Origin: Strongylocentrotus droebachiensis
Lineage: Eukaryota > Echinodermata > Echinoidea > Camarodonta > Strongylocentrotidae
DNA length: 64,000 nucleotides
Direction of reading: 5' to 3'
Assembly (NCBI GenBank): GCA_035222895.1
Contig: JAVYIG010000891.1
Coordinates: 332,501 to 396,500 of the forward strand
Below are positions 13,820 through 24,260 of the stretch, piece after piece. Positions within the stretch are counted from its first letter, which is position 1. Each line of letters begins with the position of its first letter. The notes beneath the pieces were generated by a model. The model saw only the letters and a program-made list of their open reading frames with translations, did no database searches and had not been told where the DNA came from. The position numbers and the translations under genes were made by a program.

Positions 13820-16800
13820 GGAGAGGGGGAGGGGGGAAAGTGTGCGGAGGGCCAGGAAAGGAGAAACAGAGCAAAGAGTTAGATAGATTAATGGGTGCAT
13901 TGTAGATAGTTATGATTTAAGATTGCATTTTATAAATATTTATTCAGCAGCTAACCCAAAAGATCACAATCATAATCATTTAAAAAAGTGGTGTTTCAGT
14001 TTATTCCATCTATTGATTGGACCCAAAACTGGAGAATACGTTTACGATTGAAAAGAAGACTGAGAACAATTTTCAAAAATGAGTATTTACCATGAGCCGC
14101 CATTTCATAGCGATCAAGGGCTAGATATGTCTGGTTAGCTGTGGCCGGTGGTATCTCCTCGCTTATTGCATAGACGGTGTACCATTCTCGAAACTTCTTG
14201 AAAGCCCTACTAAGAGCTTGGTCCATGCCATATGTGGTCTTGATAGCAACCTGTTCATCAGAAGAAAACAAAGATGAAAAGATGAAAAGCCATTGTTGAG
14301 ATCCCGAGGTAAGTGCAGTAAATTTTATCATAAATAATGTATGTTTTATATCCGAGTATTATTTTTATTCACAAAAACTTTGGAAGTGTGATCTTGGTTA
14401 AATTCAACTTCATTGTTCGATTTCATCAAAAAAGCACTTACCTATAATGAAAAAGTACATAGCTCCACCCAAAAGACAAATACGAAGAAGAGAAGTAAAC
14501 AATTTATCACTTGAGATAACATTAAAACAAGAATGGACTGAATTAATGTATTTAAGAATATGACTGGAATACGGATTAAGTTACTGTATGGGGACTATAT
14601 GTAGAAGCATAAATGCCACTTTTGTTTTTAAAGATAAACTTGAGTTCTGGTAAAAAAAGAAAATTAATTCTCACAGAATCAAACGATACTTACACTGAAT
14701 GTTCAAGATTACACATAAATGTCAAGTGCCAAACAATTTTGGAAGAAAATGTATACTGGCTGAGTAATGAGCATATAGAAAGATAAGGAAATCAAGGTAT
14801 AGTAGCCCCGACACCATTTGGGTAGTCCCATAACATCTTTCTGTGTACAGTGCTTGTTACTTTACCAAGACTGGGCCAAATTTATTATGATGTTCATGAC
14901 TCAAACACCTTGCAGAACACACCAATACTTACATGCTACATCATCAACTTTTTCTGATTCATTCCACACCTTTTCTTTCACAATGCAATCGCATTACCAG
15001 AACTCACCTTTATCTTTAATACTACTACTACTAGTACTACTACTACTAATAATAAAGATAATAATAACAATAATAAAGATATCAATAATAATAATAATGT
15101 CTTCTATAGCATCTGCATTCGCCAGCCCCCAAGTATAATACATAATCAGTTAAACATTGCAGGTTTAATTGTTTTATGAGTGTCTAGCTTCCTTGCAGAA
15201 TATTGTTTGATGTATGAACATATCAACGAGGTGCAACTTTCGAGATGTTTACGGTTATCAAAGAATCAAGATCAAACTAGAATTATTCCATCTAAGAATC
15301 AAATTTCCATCTCAGAAGTCCGCATAACAATACCGAAATGCAAACTTCAGCGTCTAACATACTCAGTACTATAATCATGATAATAAGTGTAATATTTACC
15401 TGATATTCACAAAGCACAGCAACCACAAAGGTGCAGATGATTCGTGTTGGGTAGATGAAGTTCTGCGTTGGTTCATACCAGTGGTACGCTATCTGCTCCC
15501 ACCTCTTCGTGTAGATTCTGAAAAAGTCAATATTAGTTGAATTTACAAGTAATTTACAAGTAATTTTAGTAATATAATGAATATTTTGTGTTGATTAATG
15601 TTAATGAATATTGAAATTTAGCTACGGTGGACTTGTAGCCCTCGTCTTCAAGATTACTACCAAATTCCCTCTTTTTTTTTTAGTATTAAATATATATGTT
15701 AGCTGGGAAACTTTTTTAAAGGCAAAACCTGCGCCATTTCTCTTTTATACCAAGTTGTTTGTATACATAATAATTATGCTAGGCTTATTCCAACTCTGTA
15801 TATTTAGATCAATGTTAAAATGTTTTTAAAAAGATGGAATTGTTCACTAAACTGAATTGAAATGGATTGAAATATGATCTTTTTTATATTTCAGTTCAAT
15901 TCAATAAGTCTTCATGACGGGTTTAATTCATGGGCCCCGGGCATGGGCCCCGTCTTATAAAGAGTTGCAATTGATCCAAATCAATGGCAAGTCCTCCAAT
16001 CAATCGCAAGTTTACAGTCGCCTATCTCTTATGGTTGCGACTGATATCAATCGTAAACGTAAATAAGTTGCGATAAATATTAACTCTGTATAAGACGGGG
16101 CCCTGGTAATTATTTTTACTATTTCATTTTTCTACTTTTTCTTTCTATGATGTCATTTCACAGACATAATTCCGTATTTCTCATGGCATGAATTTTCATG
16201 TATTTTGTCAGCTCACGAGGAAATTCTCCGTGAAAACACACGACTTCCTTCACTCCTGTTCATGTCTACTTAAACATAAATCAACTGTTGTATTGACACT
16301 AAAAAAGGGTTTGTATTAAAGGGATTGGGTATCTTTGTCTCAGATTCTGAAACAAAATCCTGGATTTGGCTCATGCTGCAATCATAATTATAAACCTTAG
16401 GTCAGTCAGGAACCCCATGACTTTCAAGCCGATCGCCTGTCTGATTATCAAGATATTTATGATTGGAAATCTAAATTTCATTCCGTTATCCAATGGTTTT
16501 TATAAAACTACAGTCTATTGGGGAAACGAGTATGGTAAAACCGGTCGCTTAAAGATTTTTACTTTTTTGAGGCACCTCATGATCATTTTGAAGAGCAATT
16601 TGTTTAGGGCTTCAATATTACACCATATCACAGACACTGATAACACGTAGCCTATAGGGCCATGTATCTCAGATTTAACATTGTTAAACGATCCCTTTAA
16701 ATTCAAATCAAACCTAGATTTCTTGTTGTCGCGGGCGGCGTTCCCTGTTTCAAGATTTCGGCAGTAAGGTACTCTAGGACGACAGCCATATTTTATTGAT

Positions 16801-19800
16801 AATAAACAAGGGTTTTTATTAATACCAAACAATGTTTTGTTAATTCCAAAAAAGAGTTTATAATTATGAACACCAAACGATAGGTTATGGTACCTCGGGG
16901 GAAGCGGTGGTCGCAGAAGAGCCTGGACGTGCTGAGCGTGGTAAGACTGCATCAATTTCTCTTCACTCTGAAAACAAAAACAAAAATGTGACAAACGTCC
17001 TTATCATAATTATTCTTCAATTCCATGCAGTATATCCATCAAGACTTTTACACGGCCATTAACAAGAATATGCGCATTCGGTAGTATTCAGATGTTGGTT
17101 CAAAGGTTGCCAGAGGGTTGGGGGTAATGCCGCCATTACACCGACCCCCCCCCAAAAAAAAAAAAAAGGAAAAAAATGGAGAAAAAACTGAAAACAATCA
17201 ATATAATGGAGGGAGAAAAAAGAATCCACTCCCTTACAGAAATCTATGGAAAGGGTAATGGAGGAGGGATGAGGGTCGAAATCTGTTGATATAGGCCTAC
17301 AAAATACACACATTTATTATCAAAACTTAATCAATTTATTGTGACAGTCATGATTAATTAAGGGATTTTGTTCTGGTTTTAATCTTTATGTTCGATTGTG
17401 TGTTTGTGTTGTAACAGTTTTTTTTTGGTTGGTTTGGGGGTGGAGGGGGTTGCGCCTACCACTTTGCTCCTCCCCCTCCCCTGCCCCTCCTAATTCCCTG
17501 CCTGCAGTGCTGAAGTTCTGGAGAATTGAATACATTTTCTAAAAGCCTATATCACCTAATCCATCCATTGATGAATCAATGAATGAATCAATCAATGAAT
17601 GAATCAATCAATCAATCAATAAGTGTGGATTAATGGAAGGACTTACCGATATCTTTGTGTTCTGTATCTTCCTCATGATGGAGTTGATGAGGAAGTATAG
17701 AAACCTGATCATGAGAAGGAATGTGAAGACGAGTACGGGAAGCTGGATGACGACGGACTCGTATGGAAAACCCTGCATGGATCGAGAAAGAAGAATTGAT
17801 AAACTCCCTTTTCCTCTTTGCCTTTCTGTCTGTCTGTCTCTGTCTGTCTGTCTCGCCCTTCTTTCCGTATCATTATTCTCCTTGCTTTCCAATTCCAACA
17901 ATTATCTACTTTAACTTTTCCTTCTTCTTCTTCTTCTTCTTCTTCTGCTTCTCATTCTCATTTAGAACCCGAACGCTTCCTATTGCCTTTCATCTTCATC
18001 TTTTTCTTCTTCTTCATCTTCATCTTCTTCTTCTTCTTCTTCTTCTTCTTCTTCTTCTTCTTCTTCTTCTTCTTCTTCTTCTTCTTCTTCTTCTTCTTCT
18101 TCTTCTTCTTTTTTTCTTCTTCTTCTTCTTCTTCTTCTTCTTTTTCTTCTTTTTCTTTTTCTTCTTCTTCTTCTTCATCTTCTTCTTCTTCTTCTTCTTC
18201 TTCTTCTTCTTCTTCTTCTTCTTCTTCTTCATATTGCCTTTGTTTTTCATTATCTTCTTCACCCCTCCTCCTCCTCCCTCTCAACCTCCCCTACTTCTTC
18301 TCATTTTTCTGTACTTGGTCTGTTCTTTTAAAACTAACATAAGACTAAAAATTAACTTTACAAATGACTTATACCTCTCCTCCGTCAATATTTGGACAGG
18401 TGATGATGTGTGCTAACTGCACAGAGAACCTTGGTAATACAAAACAAAGCATAAAGTCAAATAATTATTAGCCACTCATTTTTTACACTTATTCAATCTT
18501 TCAGAATCGTTTTTAGTTTTCATTCAGTACGTTGAAGAAACCTTGAAAATGCATAAAGTAAACTTGACTTAAATCAAATCAAATCAAATCAAAAGAAGAA
18601 AAAAAAAATCTCAGTTTGGTACAGTCTCAAGAAAGGAATAAGTTTCATCTCAATTAAAACCATATTCACAATTTATTCAAACTTTACTCTTTAAAAAACA
18701 AGTTACATTTCTCGAAGCAACAGGTGAAATCCATTCAAAATAATGCTATTCTGAGAACTTAAATAAGTATAAATCCGAATGCAGAGATACATGTAAACTA
18801 AGAGGCTTCACTTAATTTGCATTTGATTAGTTTATCCATTGAGTAGTTTATCATTTGTATTGTTTGTTTAGGGGTTTGTTGTTGTTAATATGCTTTTCTA
18901 TACTGCTTTTCTTTTCTTTTCTTTTCTTTTGTTTAGCATTAGTACCGAATTTGTCGACATGCCATTTTCCAACGTGACAATAGTTCTAAAAATAATCTAA
19001 GTTCTAAGATGTTAAATTTTGGCAAAATTTAGGTGATGAGTATACAACACCCCCTTCAAGACGCCCCTGAGAAACCTCGACTATACAGTGCGTCCCAAAA
19101 AGAACTATACACTTTTGAAATGGCTGCCGAACAAAAAAATATATAATTCTGGGGAAAAAGTTTTATATGTTTAGAAAGCTCATAAACTCAACTTTCATAT
19201 GACACCAAAAAGTCCGAAAATAATTCATGCTTGGGTGAGCACTGCTCACTTTCGTAAAGGGTATGAAAATTAGGTTGCGCAGGAATTAGCCTTCCAATTT
19301 GTGAGAGGTAAATCCTTCGGAGCTTACACAATTGAGGGTGATATGATATACATTCATGATTTGCTGAGTGAATTTCATGGTTTATTAAACCATTCTGTTA
19401 TGCATGAGTGAACATGAATTGCATTTTTGTTTATTGTAGCATTGTAACGTTCCCTGGTAGATTCAATGGTGTGTTCATGGGAGTCAGGATGGGGTGATGG
19501 TACATGTTGTAATTTCCATATTACAAACTATTATTTTTTGCATCTGTGACTTTGAATAAAAACCTTCACCCCACATTTCAGTTACCATTTACCTGAAGAA
19601 TAAGTAGCCGACATCTTGGACATTCCTTTCATGAACAAACCCTATTTGAATATTCAATTTACATAATCCCTACCTGGGTATTAAGTAAATCAATGAGATG
19701 TTCAACTAATCTTACAATAATTTTTTGGGACGCACTGTATATCACCGACTTCGTGATTATTGCATACCATATGGCTACGTAGATGAACCCGAGGAGCGAG

Positions 19801-22103
19801 CCGACTAAGGCTGATGGCGAAGAGATACAGGCAAAGAATGGAAAGAGAATGGTCCCGAGCTCAATGGTCGCTACTAGACCCAGGAAAACTAAAAGATATA
19901 AAGGGTATACATGTATTGTCTGCTGAGTGAGAGCCGGAAGGGCATTAAGTCATACCATTTTATTTTAAAAGACGAAATATAAATATGAGAGAGTGGATTT
20001 GAAAGGCAAAATCGTAGAAAAAGGTCTTATTTTTCCCTCACATTTTGGGGGAGGGGTCCTTTTTCAACTTTCTTTCATTTCTTTCGATAAATATAAAGAA
20101 GAAGAGAAGACCAATCATACTGCAGTATTTTACCTCTCACGTATCATACTTGATCAAATAAAATAGGCGGAACTAAATGAGTAGAAAAAGGGCAACAATA
20201 AATTAATGACAAGCTGTGATTAAGTTGGTTTCCTTCTCTACTATCATACGCGAAATAAGTAGGCCTATATACATTCTTCTAGCTGTTTAGGCCATTTTAT
20301 ATTTTTTCATTTCATAATACTGTTTTCGAATAATCAATGAATATACTATATTAATCTAACACTATGGCTACTAATAAAACCCTGATATTACAATGATTAT
20401 CTTCTAAAATAGGGAATCTTGGAATAAAATATGAAATCTTACTTTTGAGCCATGGTTCGACGTCGTCTGTGTTGAGATAGAGACTGGTGTAATCTCCCGA
20501 GAATAGATCGAAGATGATGGAGGCTGTGGCGCCGAAAGCTATGGCGTGCGACCACCGATGCTCGTGGTCATCAAGCAGGTTGATGGGACTAAAGAGAAAT
20601 AAGTTTGTAAATTATTAAAGATTATTATTTTCTTTATTCATTTCCTAACATTATCGACTTAACCATGCATTCGTAAGTATTCCTAGTATTTTCAATGATA
20701 CTATGCGAACAACACCGCAAACATAGGGTGAAATTGCCCACGTCTATGGATATGATAAAATATTGTGTTTCCGACCAACTTTAGGGCAATTTTATCCTAA
20801 ACTTGGATGGAGTTTTGAAATTGAGCAAAAAACAAATCAACCTAGTTTAAATGATGTTCGGTGAAGTGTTTTATGGCTCAGTAGTTGATTAGTGATCTTG
20901 AGGGGGTTCCAGCTTCGAAGCCAAGTCATTGCGCCAGTGCCCTTTGGGAAAGGGGTCACTTGACGTGGGTTTTATGTCCACTGGTTGCTTCTCTAATATA
21001 CCTACTTTCTTAGCAGTCGGGTAAATTCATTGATATTAACAGCAACATCAACATCAACAGCAACAACATCATCAAAAGAAACGTCGAGAACAATATCAAC
21101 ATCAACATCAGCATCAACATCAACATCAACAACAACATCAATAGCAACATCAACATCAGAGGTGTCGTGGTCGAGTGGATACGTCGCCGAACTGCGCCTT
21201 GGAATAGAATTTCTAGAATATAGACGGCGCTATAGAAATGCCTATTATTATTATTAGTATTATTATTATTATAATCATCATCATAACCAACATCAACGGC
21301 ACATCAACATCTGGAACAATTTCACCACCGGTTAATTACTTACAAGACAACGGCAAGATGTTTGATGCCAAAGAGTGATCTGAGGCGATAGTTGTACATT
21401 TTCCCGAAGAAGCTCAGGATCAGGAGAATTATCAGCTGGTATAGGATCAAAGAGAGATAATCGAGGTTAAAGTTGAAAATTCAGTGTACCAGAGATCTTA
21501 ATCTAGAGCCTAAATCACTCGTTGTCGTTCTTTCTTTCAACAGAACAAAAGCAAACTTCCGTTAGAAAACTAAACAATAATGATTTTTCTTTTGATTTAA
21601 GAAAGGCTGTGTTACTTTCTCTGAAAGGAACGACAATAACACTTACAATAATTCGTAGATAAAATCAGGGTTCTAAGAATGGGGGGGGGGGGGTGAGATA
21701 TTAAAGAGAACTGACATTTGGGAGTGGAAACATTTTTATCGCTCTTAAAAGGTGTTATTACCCAAATTTAGCTAAACAGACTCAAATTGCATAAAAGAAA
21801 AATATTTTAATTATCAATTTGGTGGAAAAGGCTTCCTCTATAATCAAATGAGAGATGACTACCAGTGGAAACTCTTTTTAAAAAGGGGGTATAGGGGTAA
21901 ACGACCCATCATTACTTGGAGCCACCGCTCAGCTTCTGTTGCTGTCTTACCGAGGGTGGTAAACAACAATGAATGAAGAGTGTCCAGTCGGGGCCACGGG
22001 TGCAGTTTGTAGAGGCGGTCAGTTGTATATTTGGGGGCGATGGGGTACTGTTTTCCCCATTGTGAAGTCCGTTGAAGATACCCATTACTCTATCAGCAGT
22101 CAT
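3724..22103 (-). CDS. STRA6: STRA6-like retinol/RBP receptor (multi-exon, one exon not located)
   Basis: A multi-pass plasma-membrane protein of the STRA6 family. In vertebrates STRA6 moves retinol between the carrier RBP4 and the cell. Coding exons on the minus strand, 5' to 3': 22103-21951, 21435-21344, 20588-20443, 19888-19746, 18416-18375, 17772-17647, 16967-16894, 15517-15400, 14250-14091, 13606-13531, (one missing), 11817-11769, 10477-10360, 10067-9962, 9466-9303, 7794-7618, 4508-3724. The located exons total about 843 codons; human STRA6 is 667 aa and the excess is mostly C-terminal tail. Family identity rests on collinear similarity to my memory of human STRA6, including an ILFPFFACIS segment (human YYPLAACAT), SEEKL (human SEEYL), LCEYQVA (human AIYQVA), FLNVLVGM (human PLNVLVGA), SHPVLVVFC (human SHPAMTAFC) and RWQLAYTLLFNPSL (human RWGLAYTLLHNPTL). 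Intron phases agree except from 13531 to 11817 and from 10360 to 10067. The family call is firm; the exact model there is not. Confidence 0.86.
4597..4690 (+). repeat. (GA)n tract upstream of the last STRA6 exon
   Basis: GA dinucleotides with GACA variants; on the sense strand this is a CT tract 90 to 180 bases before the exon. Confidence 0.8.
5023..5142. repeat. Short TIR element (ATAGGGACTTT)
   Basis: ATAGGGACTTTTAGATTT at the left and AAATCTGAAAGTCCCTAT at the right form terminal inverted repeats of about 18 bp around 84 bases. It lies in the last STRA6 intron. Confidence 0.7.
7618..7794 (-). CDS. STRA6: STRA6-like exon 16
   Basis: Encodes YQAYIGNLNMINAHSHPVLV and then VFCQVLINRTISRKRAK, matching human [28 protein letters not shown]. 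The intron upstream contains the 1.3-kb GAT-type array. Confidence 0.9.
7915..8425 (+). repeat. Imperfect GAT/ATG trinucleotide array, part 1
   Basis: Interrupted (GAT)n with GAC, GAA and GTG variants in the last-but-one STRA6 intron. Long open frames over it are artefacts of the repeat. Confidence 0.85.
8780..9180 (+). repeat. Imperfect GAT trinucleotide array, part 2
   Basis: About 400 bases of (GAT)n with a higher-order unit of roughly 66 bases marked by GATTGTGATGATG and GAGGAAGATGATGAC. It ends about 120 bases before the STRA6 exon at 9303. Confidence 0.9.
9303..9466 (-). CDS. STRA6: STRA6-like exon 15
   Basis: Encodes DFYHIFSYFLVFLNVLVGML and a following helix, strongly matching human [20 protein letters not shown]. 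It ends with the cytoplasmic EHLDQ and the donor CAAT|gtgagt, phase 1. Confidence 0.9.
9962..10067 (-). CDS. STRA6: STRA6-like exon 14
   Basis: Read in its single open frame, it encodes AFLVFGSQPILAKRVFLQPK and then a polar stretch, matching human ILQNMAAHWVFLE. Leaves in phase 2 (CACAG|gtgggg) and joins the next exon in frame (H-R-D-F-Y). Confidence 0.76.
10360..10477 (-). CDS. STRA6: STRA6-like exon 13
   Basis: Encodes the helix VFSFVVLYVISGAVVIP and then QNAWAFVSGFLNVV, matching human LAFLVLMPV...SSWPFWLTLAL. The only strong donor (GTCGT|gtaagc) leaves in phase 2, but the next exon is open only in phase 1. A tiny exon, a non-canonical site or a one-base indel must explain this. Confidence 0.78.
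11769..11817 (-). CDS. STRA6: STRA6-like exon 12 (49 nt)
   Basis: Encodes TGSLQYCGFQIAYYLS, aligned with human RQAIFCWMSFSAYQTAF. Acceptor TGTGCAG, donor TCAG|gtaagc, leaving in phase 1. Correct joining to the following exon (G|GT TAC) confirms the frame. Confidence 0.76.
12675..13126. mobile_element. 452-bp TIR element (CAGGGGCGGATCTA)
   Basis: Left end CAGGGGCGGATCTAG, right end GTAGATCCGCGCCTG, flanked by CCCTT on both sides as a possible short target duplication. The interior has a G run, a small palindrome around GCCGCGAAGCGGC (about 12747-12768), a (CTTT)n tract and a C run. The superfamily is uncertain. Confidence 0.7.
13531..13606 (-). CDS. STRA6: STRA6-like exon 10
   Basis: Encodes a helix SWYMACALSIAISLSYITHI matching human HHLWALEVCYISALVLSC. 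It ends in phase 2 (CAG|gtaaac). The next exon found (11817) starts in phase 0, so an exon of length 1 modulo 3, about 90 nt by comparison with human, is missing between them. Confidence 0.82.
13700..13840 (+). repeat. (GA)n tract followed by a G run
   Basis: GA dinucleotide repeat ending in a run of 13 G and G-rich text, just outside the STRA6 exon at 13606. Confidence 0.85.
14091..14250 (-). CDS. STRA6: STRA6-like exon 9 (loop equivalent to the RBP-binding region)
   Basis: Encodes VAIKTTYGMDQ, a basic stretch FKKFREWYTVY, and the polar EEIPPATANQT with an N-glycosylation sequon. By alignment this covers the human extracellular RBP4-contact loop. The vertebrate Y-x3-G-x-G contact motif is not present. 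Leaves in phase 1. Confidence 0.82.
14833..15025 (+). repeat. Dispersed 190-bp repeat, copy 1
   Basis: TCTGTGTACAGTGCTTGTTAC...GATTCATTCCACACCTTTTC...CAATGCAATCGCATTACCAG. Other copies at 25175-25355 (reverse), 32655-32860 (reverse) and 46665-46858 (forward). Unclassified. Confidence 0.8.
15400..15517 (-). CDS. STRA6: STRA6-like exon 8
   Basis: Encodes a loop (KRWEQIAYHWYEPTQNFIYP) and then a helix TRIICTFVVAVLCEYQ. The CEYQ|VA exon junction falls where human STRA6 reads IYQVA. Donor CAG|gtaaat, phase 0. Confidence 0.86.
15945..16103. repeat. 159-bp TIR element (GGGCCCCGTCTTATA)
   Basis: GGGCCCCGTCTTATAAAGAGTT at the left is mirrored by AACTCTGTATAAGACGGGGCCC at the right. MITE-like, in a STRA6 intron. 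Confidence 0.8.
16894..16967 (-). CDS. STRA6: STRA6-like exon 7 (cytoplasmic loop)
   Basis: Encodes SEEKLMQSYHAQHVQALLRP, matching human SEEYLRNLL. Acceptor TTTTCAG, donor CCGAG|gtacc, leaving in phase 2. Confidence 0.82.
17647..17772 (-). CDS. STRA6: STRA6-like exon 6 (TM5)
   Basis: Encodes a long hydrophobic helix (QLPVLVFTFLLMIRFLYFLI) followed by the basic run RKIQNTK. Corresponds to human [20 protein letters not shown]. Phase 0 on both sides. Confidence 0.85.
17920..18235 (+). repeat. (TTC)n array in a STRA6 intron
   Basis: Over 300 bases of TTC repeats with T-run interruptions, between exons 5 and 6. Predicted poly-Leu, poly-Phe, poly-Ser or poly-Lys open frames over it are not genes. 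Confidence 0.92.
18375..18416 (-). CDS. STRA6: STRA6-like exon 5 (42 nt)
   Basis: A 14-codon exon reading LAHIITCPNIDGGE, aligned with the human VWQRAECPQ region. Only phase 0 is open, and it matches the flanking exons. Donor GAG|gtataa. Confidence 0.72.
19086..19737. mobile_element. 652-bp TIR element (CAGTGCGTCCCA family) at a STRA6 splice donor
   Basis: Begins CAGTGCGTCCCAAAAA and ends TTTTTTGGGACGCACTG, flanked by TA (19084-19085 and 19738-19739), so it looks like a non-autonomous Tc1/mariner-type element. Apart from the TIR of about 17 bp the interior is not palindromic. Its right end lies eight bases from STRA6 exon 4. Confidence 0.85.
19746..19888 (-). CDS. STRA6: STRA6-like exon 4 (TM3 and start of TM4)
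   Basis: Encodes two hydrophobic segments around a PFFACISSPSALVGSLLG core that matches the conserved human sequence. The frame requires a donor at TCG|gtgata, which is weak. The intron bases from +7 onward belong to an inserted TIR element (see findings). A better-looking gtatgc site 21 bases further into the exon gives the wrong phase for the next exon. Confidence 0.8.
20443..20588 (-). CDS. STRA6: STRA6-like exon 3 (TM2)
   Basis: Begins PINLLDDHEHRWSHAIAFGA, corresponding to the human stretch that enters TM2, and ends in a polar loop (TDDVEPWLK). Donor AAAA|gtaagat, phase 1. Confidence 0.85.
21163..21270 (+). mobile_element. Short SINE fragment
   Basis: GGTGTCGTGGTCGAGTGGAT resembles a tRNA-derived head and GGCGCTATAGAAATGCC plus (ATT)n the SINE tail; the middle is deleted. 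Preceded by a (CAACAT)n tract. Confidence 0.5.
21344..21435 (-). CDS. STRA6: STRA6-like exon 2 (TM1)
   Basis: Encodes the hydrophobic LIILLILSFFGKMY segment that completes TM1, then a basic cytoplasmic turn (YNYRLRSLFG). Canonical acceptor and gtaagt donor. It enters in phase 0 and leaves in phase 2. Confidence 0.82.
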
Positions 22104-22108
22104 GATAT
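21951..22108 (-). CDS. STRA6: STRA6-like exon 1 (start codon)
   Basis: The exon follows a pyrimidine-rich acceptor (CTGTGTGCAG) and the ATG lies at 22103-22101, six bases inside it, so at least one 5'UTR exon must lie upstream. It encodes 51 residues. The N-terminus is polar with two N-glycosylation sequons (N18-S-T and N33-C-T), as expected of the extracellular STRA6 N-terminus, and then enters TM1 (TLFIHCCLPPS). A second in-frame ATG six codons later is the alternative start. The donor is CCCTCG|gtaaga, phase 0. Confidence 0.75.
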
Positions 22109-22128
22109 CTGCACACAGAGAGGGAGGG

Positions 22129-22163
<35 letters not shown>

Positions 22164-24059
22164 AGGTAGAGAGAGGAGCAGGGGGCAAGAAAGGGTTACA
22201 AAAAATGAATACGATTGAACAAAATCCGATAAATCATTAATAGGTAGTCTATAGTCAATGTTAAACAAATATATTGAAAACTAGAAATCAAACAAAGCGA
22301 TCATGTTAATGACCTGGCTTGGGTTCGGGGGTGGGGGGGGGGGCACGGTAAGCAACCACCCCCCCCCCTTCGAATAGCCCCAAAAGAGAAAAGAAAATAG
22401 AAAAAATAAGAGAAAATGAAAGCGGAAAGGGGAAAGGGAAGAGAAGTGAAGATAATGGAATACTCTTTCCCTCTAATGGCTTTCATTTTGTCGGTAAAAA
22501 TCACGTCTCACTGATGTGACATGTTCATAATTCCTGCAAAGCTCTAAAGAATTTGATGTTGGCTGCAACTGGGACATAATACCTGAAATAGGCCTATTTC
22601 CATGATCTACCGTACTTTGTATTTCGATTTTCTTCTTCTCAGAATATATCGTACTGATGACATTGTACTGATAAAACATACGTCATAAAGTTCAAGGCTC
22701 TTTTATCTTTGAGAGTAAATATTAGCCATGTAATATGTCTATAGGCATATGCATATACACTGAGACGTAAGCTAAATTCTGAAGAAGAAGAAAAAAGCCC
22801 TGTAGCAGAGAGGGGCAACAATTAAAGAAGAAAGAAGAAAAGTGATCATCACATTTCAGGTTCAATGGGTGTCATAAACCCAATACTACATTTTTTGTGG
22901 ACTTAATGTAACCATGCTCAATGTGTATTAAATGGGGGGGGGGCATGGGCCGACTGCACCCCCCCCCCCCCCACAAAGAAAATACAAAATATTATAGTAT
23001 AATTATGCAGATAATGCAGTACGTACGTAAGATAAAAAGCAATTTAAAAACAACTAAAAAAAACATGCATGATTGCCTACAAGTATATCCAATCTTTGAC
23101 ACTCCATCCATCATTTCAGCAAACTGAATTATAAATCAACTTACCGTTCATAAATCATGCATGTAGACAATAGTACCTACACCAGCTCCACCAATACGGC
23201 TATGCATTCGACCGACACTCAGGCTCTAGCATGCATCATTCCAAATAACATGTCGAAGTATATTCGTATGAGCCACAATCACGAGACACAAGTCACAAGT
23301 CTTCATGCATCTACAATACAACAATCACAAGAACACTATATACCTTACCTTCGTTACAGAACAAAAACTGAAGAACTGTTTGAAGAGTCCACTAAAATAA
23401 TGTTTAATCAAAAATCAGATGACATATACAATCGAAACTAGGCTTCTGTGCGTCCTATAATGACCAGTATACACGACATCCGCAAACATATTATGTGCAT
23501 AAATCATTCGGAAAGTACCTCACACATGTCATGTTCAAAGTCTCTCAAGATTGTAATATATTTGAGATACACAGTAACCTTTGGCTTTGTGGTGGGAAAC
23601 AAATGGATAATTTCAGAATGTTAATGTCGCCTCGTGGTGGTTCTTCCTTGTATATAGTTAATGAGCAACTGGATTAAAGGTTATTATGGAGATAGATAAG
23701 AAGATTGTGTATACGTTTGGTTTGGTATTTACTCATGGTATCGGAAAAATGGCGCAACTGGCGTATAGCTGGGGTGAGTCATGTTTGACAATGCCCCCCA
23801 CCCCAGGAGAAACAAACACACACACACACACACTTATTGGGCAGTTACTTGGGGCGGGGGTATCGTCCATGACTATCAACTTACTTTTCATGTCCTTTCA
23901 GTTTCATTCTTATTCTTTATTTTGCTTTTCCTTTCTTGTTTTTAAATAACACAAATTAAAAATGTAAAACGGCTTGATAAAATAGGCTAGACTACTTCAA
24001 GAGAACAGGAACCAAAAGTATTAATTAATCAATTATCTTGTTCACATATCGGGGTAATC

Positions 24060-24260
24060 TCTCTCTCTCTCTACTCCTCGCCAGTTTCTGTTATTCTCTC
24101 TCTCTCTCGCTCTATTTCAGTTTCTCTCTTTCTCTCGATCTTTCTCCTTATCTCACCCCCTCTCTCTCTCTCTCTCTCTCTTGTCCCCCTTAATTCCTTA
24201 CTATCTTCCTTTCTTTTCTTTTCTTCGTATTTCTTTATCTTTCTTTTTTCTGTATATCTC
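24060..24260 (+). repeat. CT-rich low-complexity tract
   Basis: (CT)n and CTTT-rich text in the STRA6-CREB3L intergenic region. No other signal seen. Confidence 0.8.

Noticed and set aside
14442-14510. An extra STRA6 exon with a gtaagt donor and a hydrophobic frame (GGAMYFFII)
   Set aside because: It cannot be entered and left in phase 0, as the flanking exons require; the in-phase frame ends in TAG. The human alignment shows no gap at CEYQ|VA.
17763-18416. A 217-aa open frame rich in Leu and Phe, with Ser, Glu and Lys shadows
   Set aside because: A translation of the (TTC)n array; it overlaps real minus-strand STRA6 exons at both ends.
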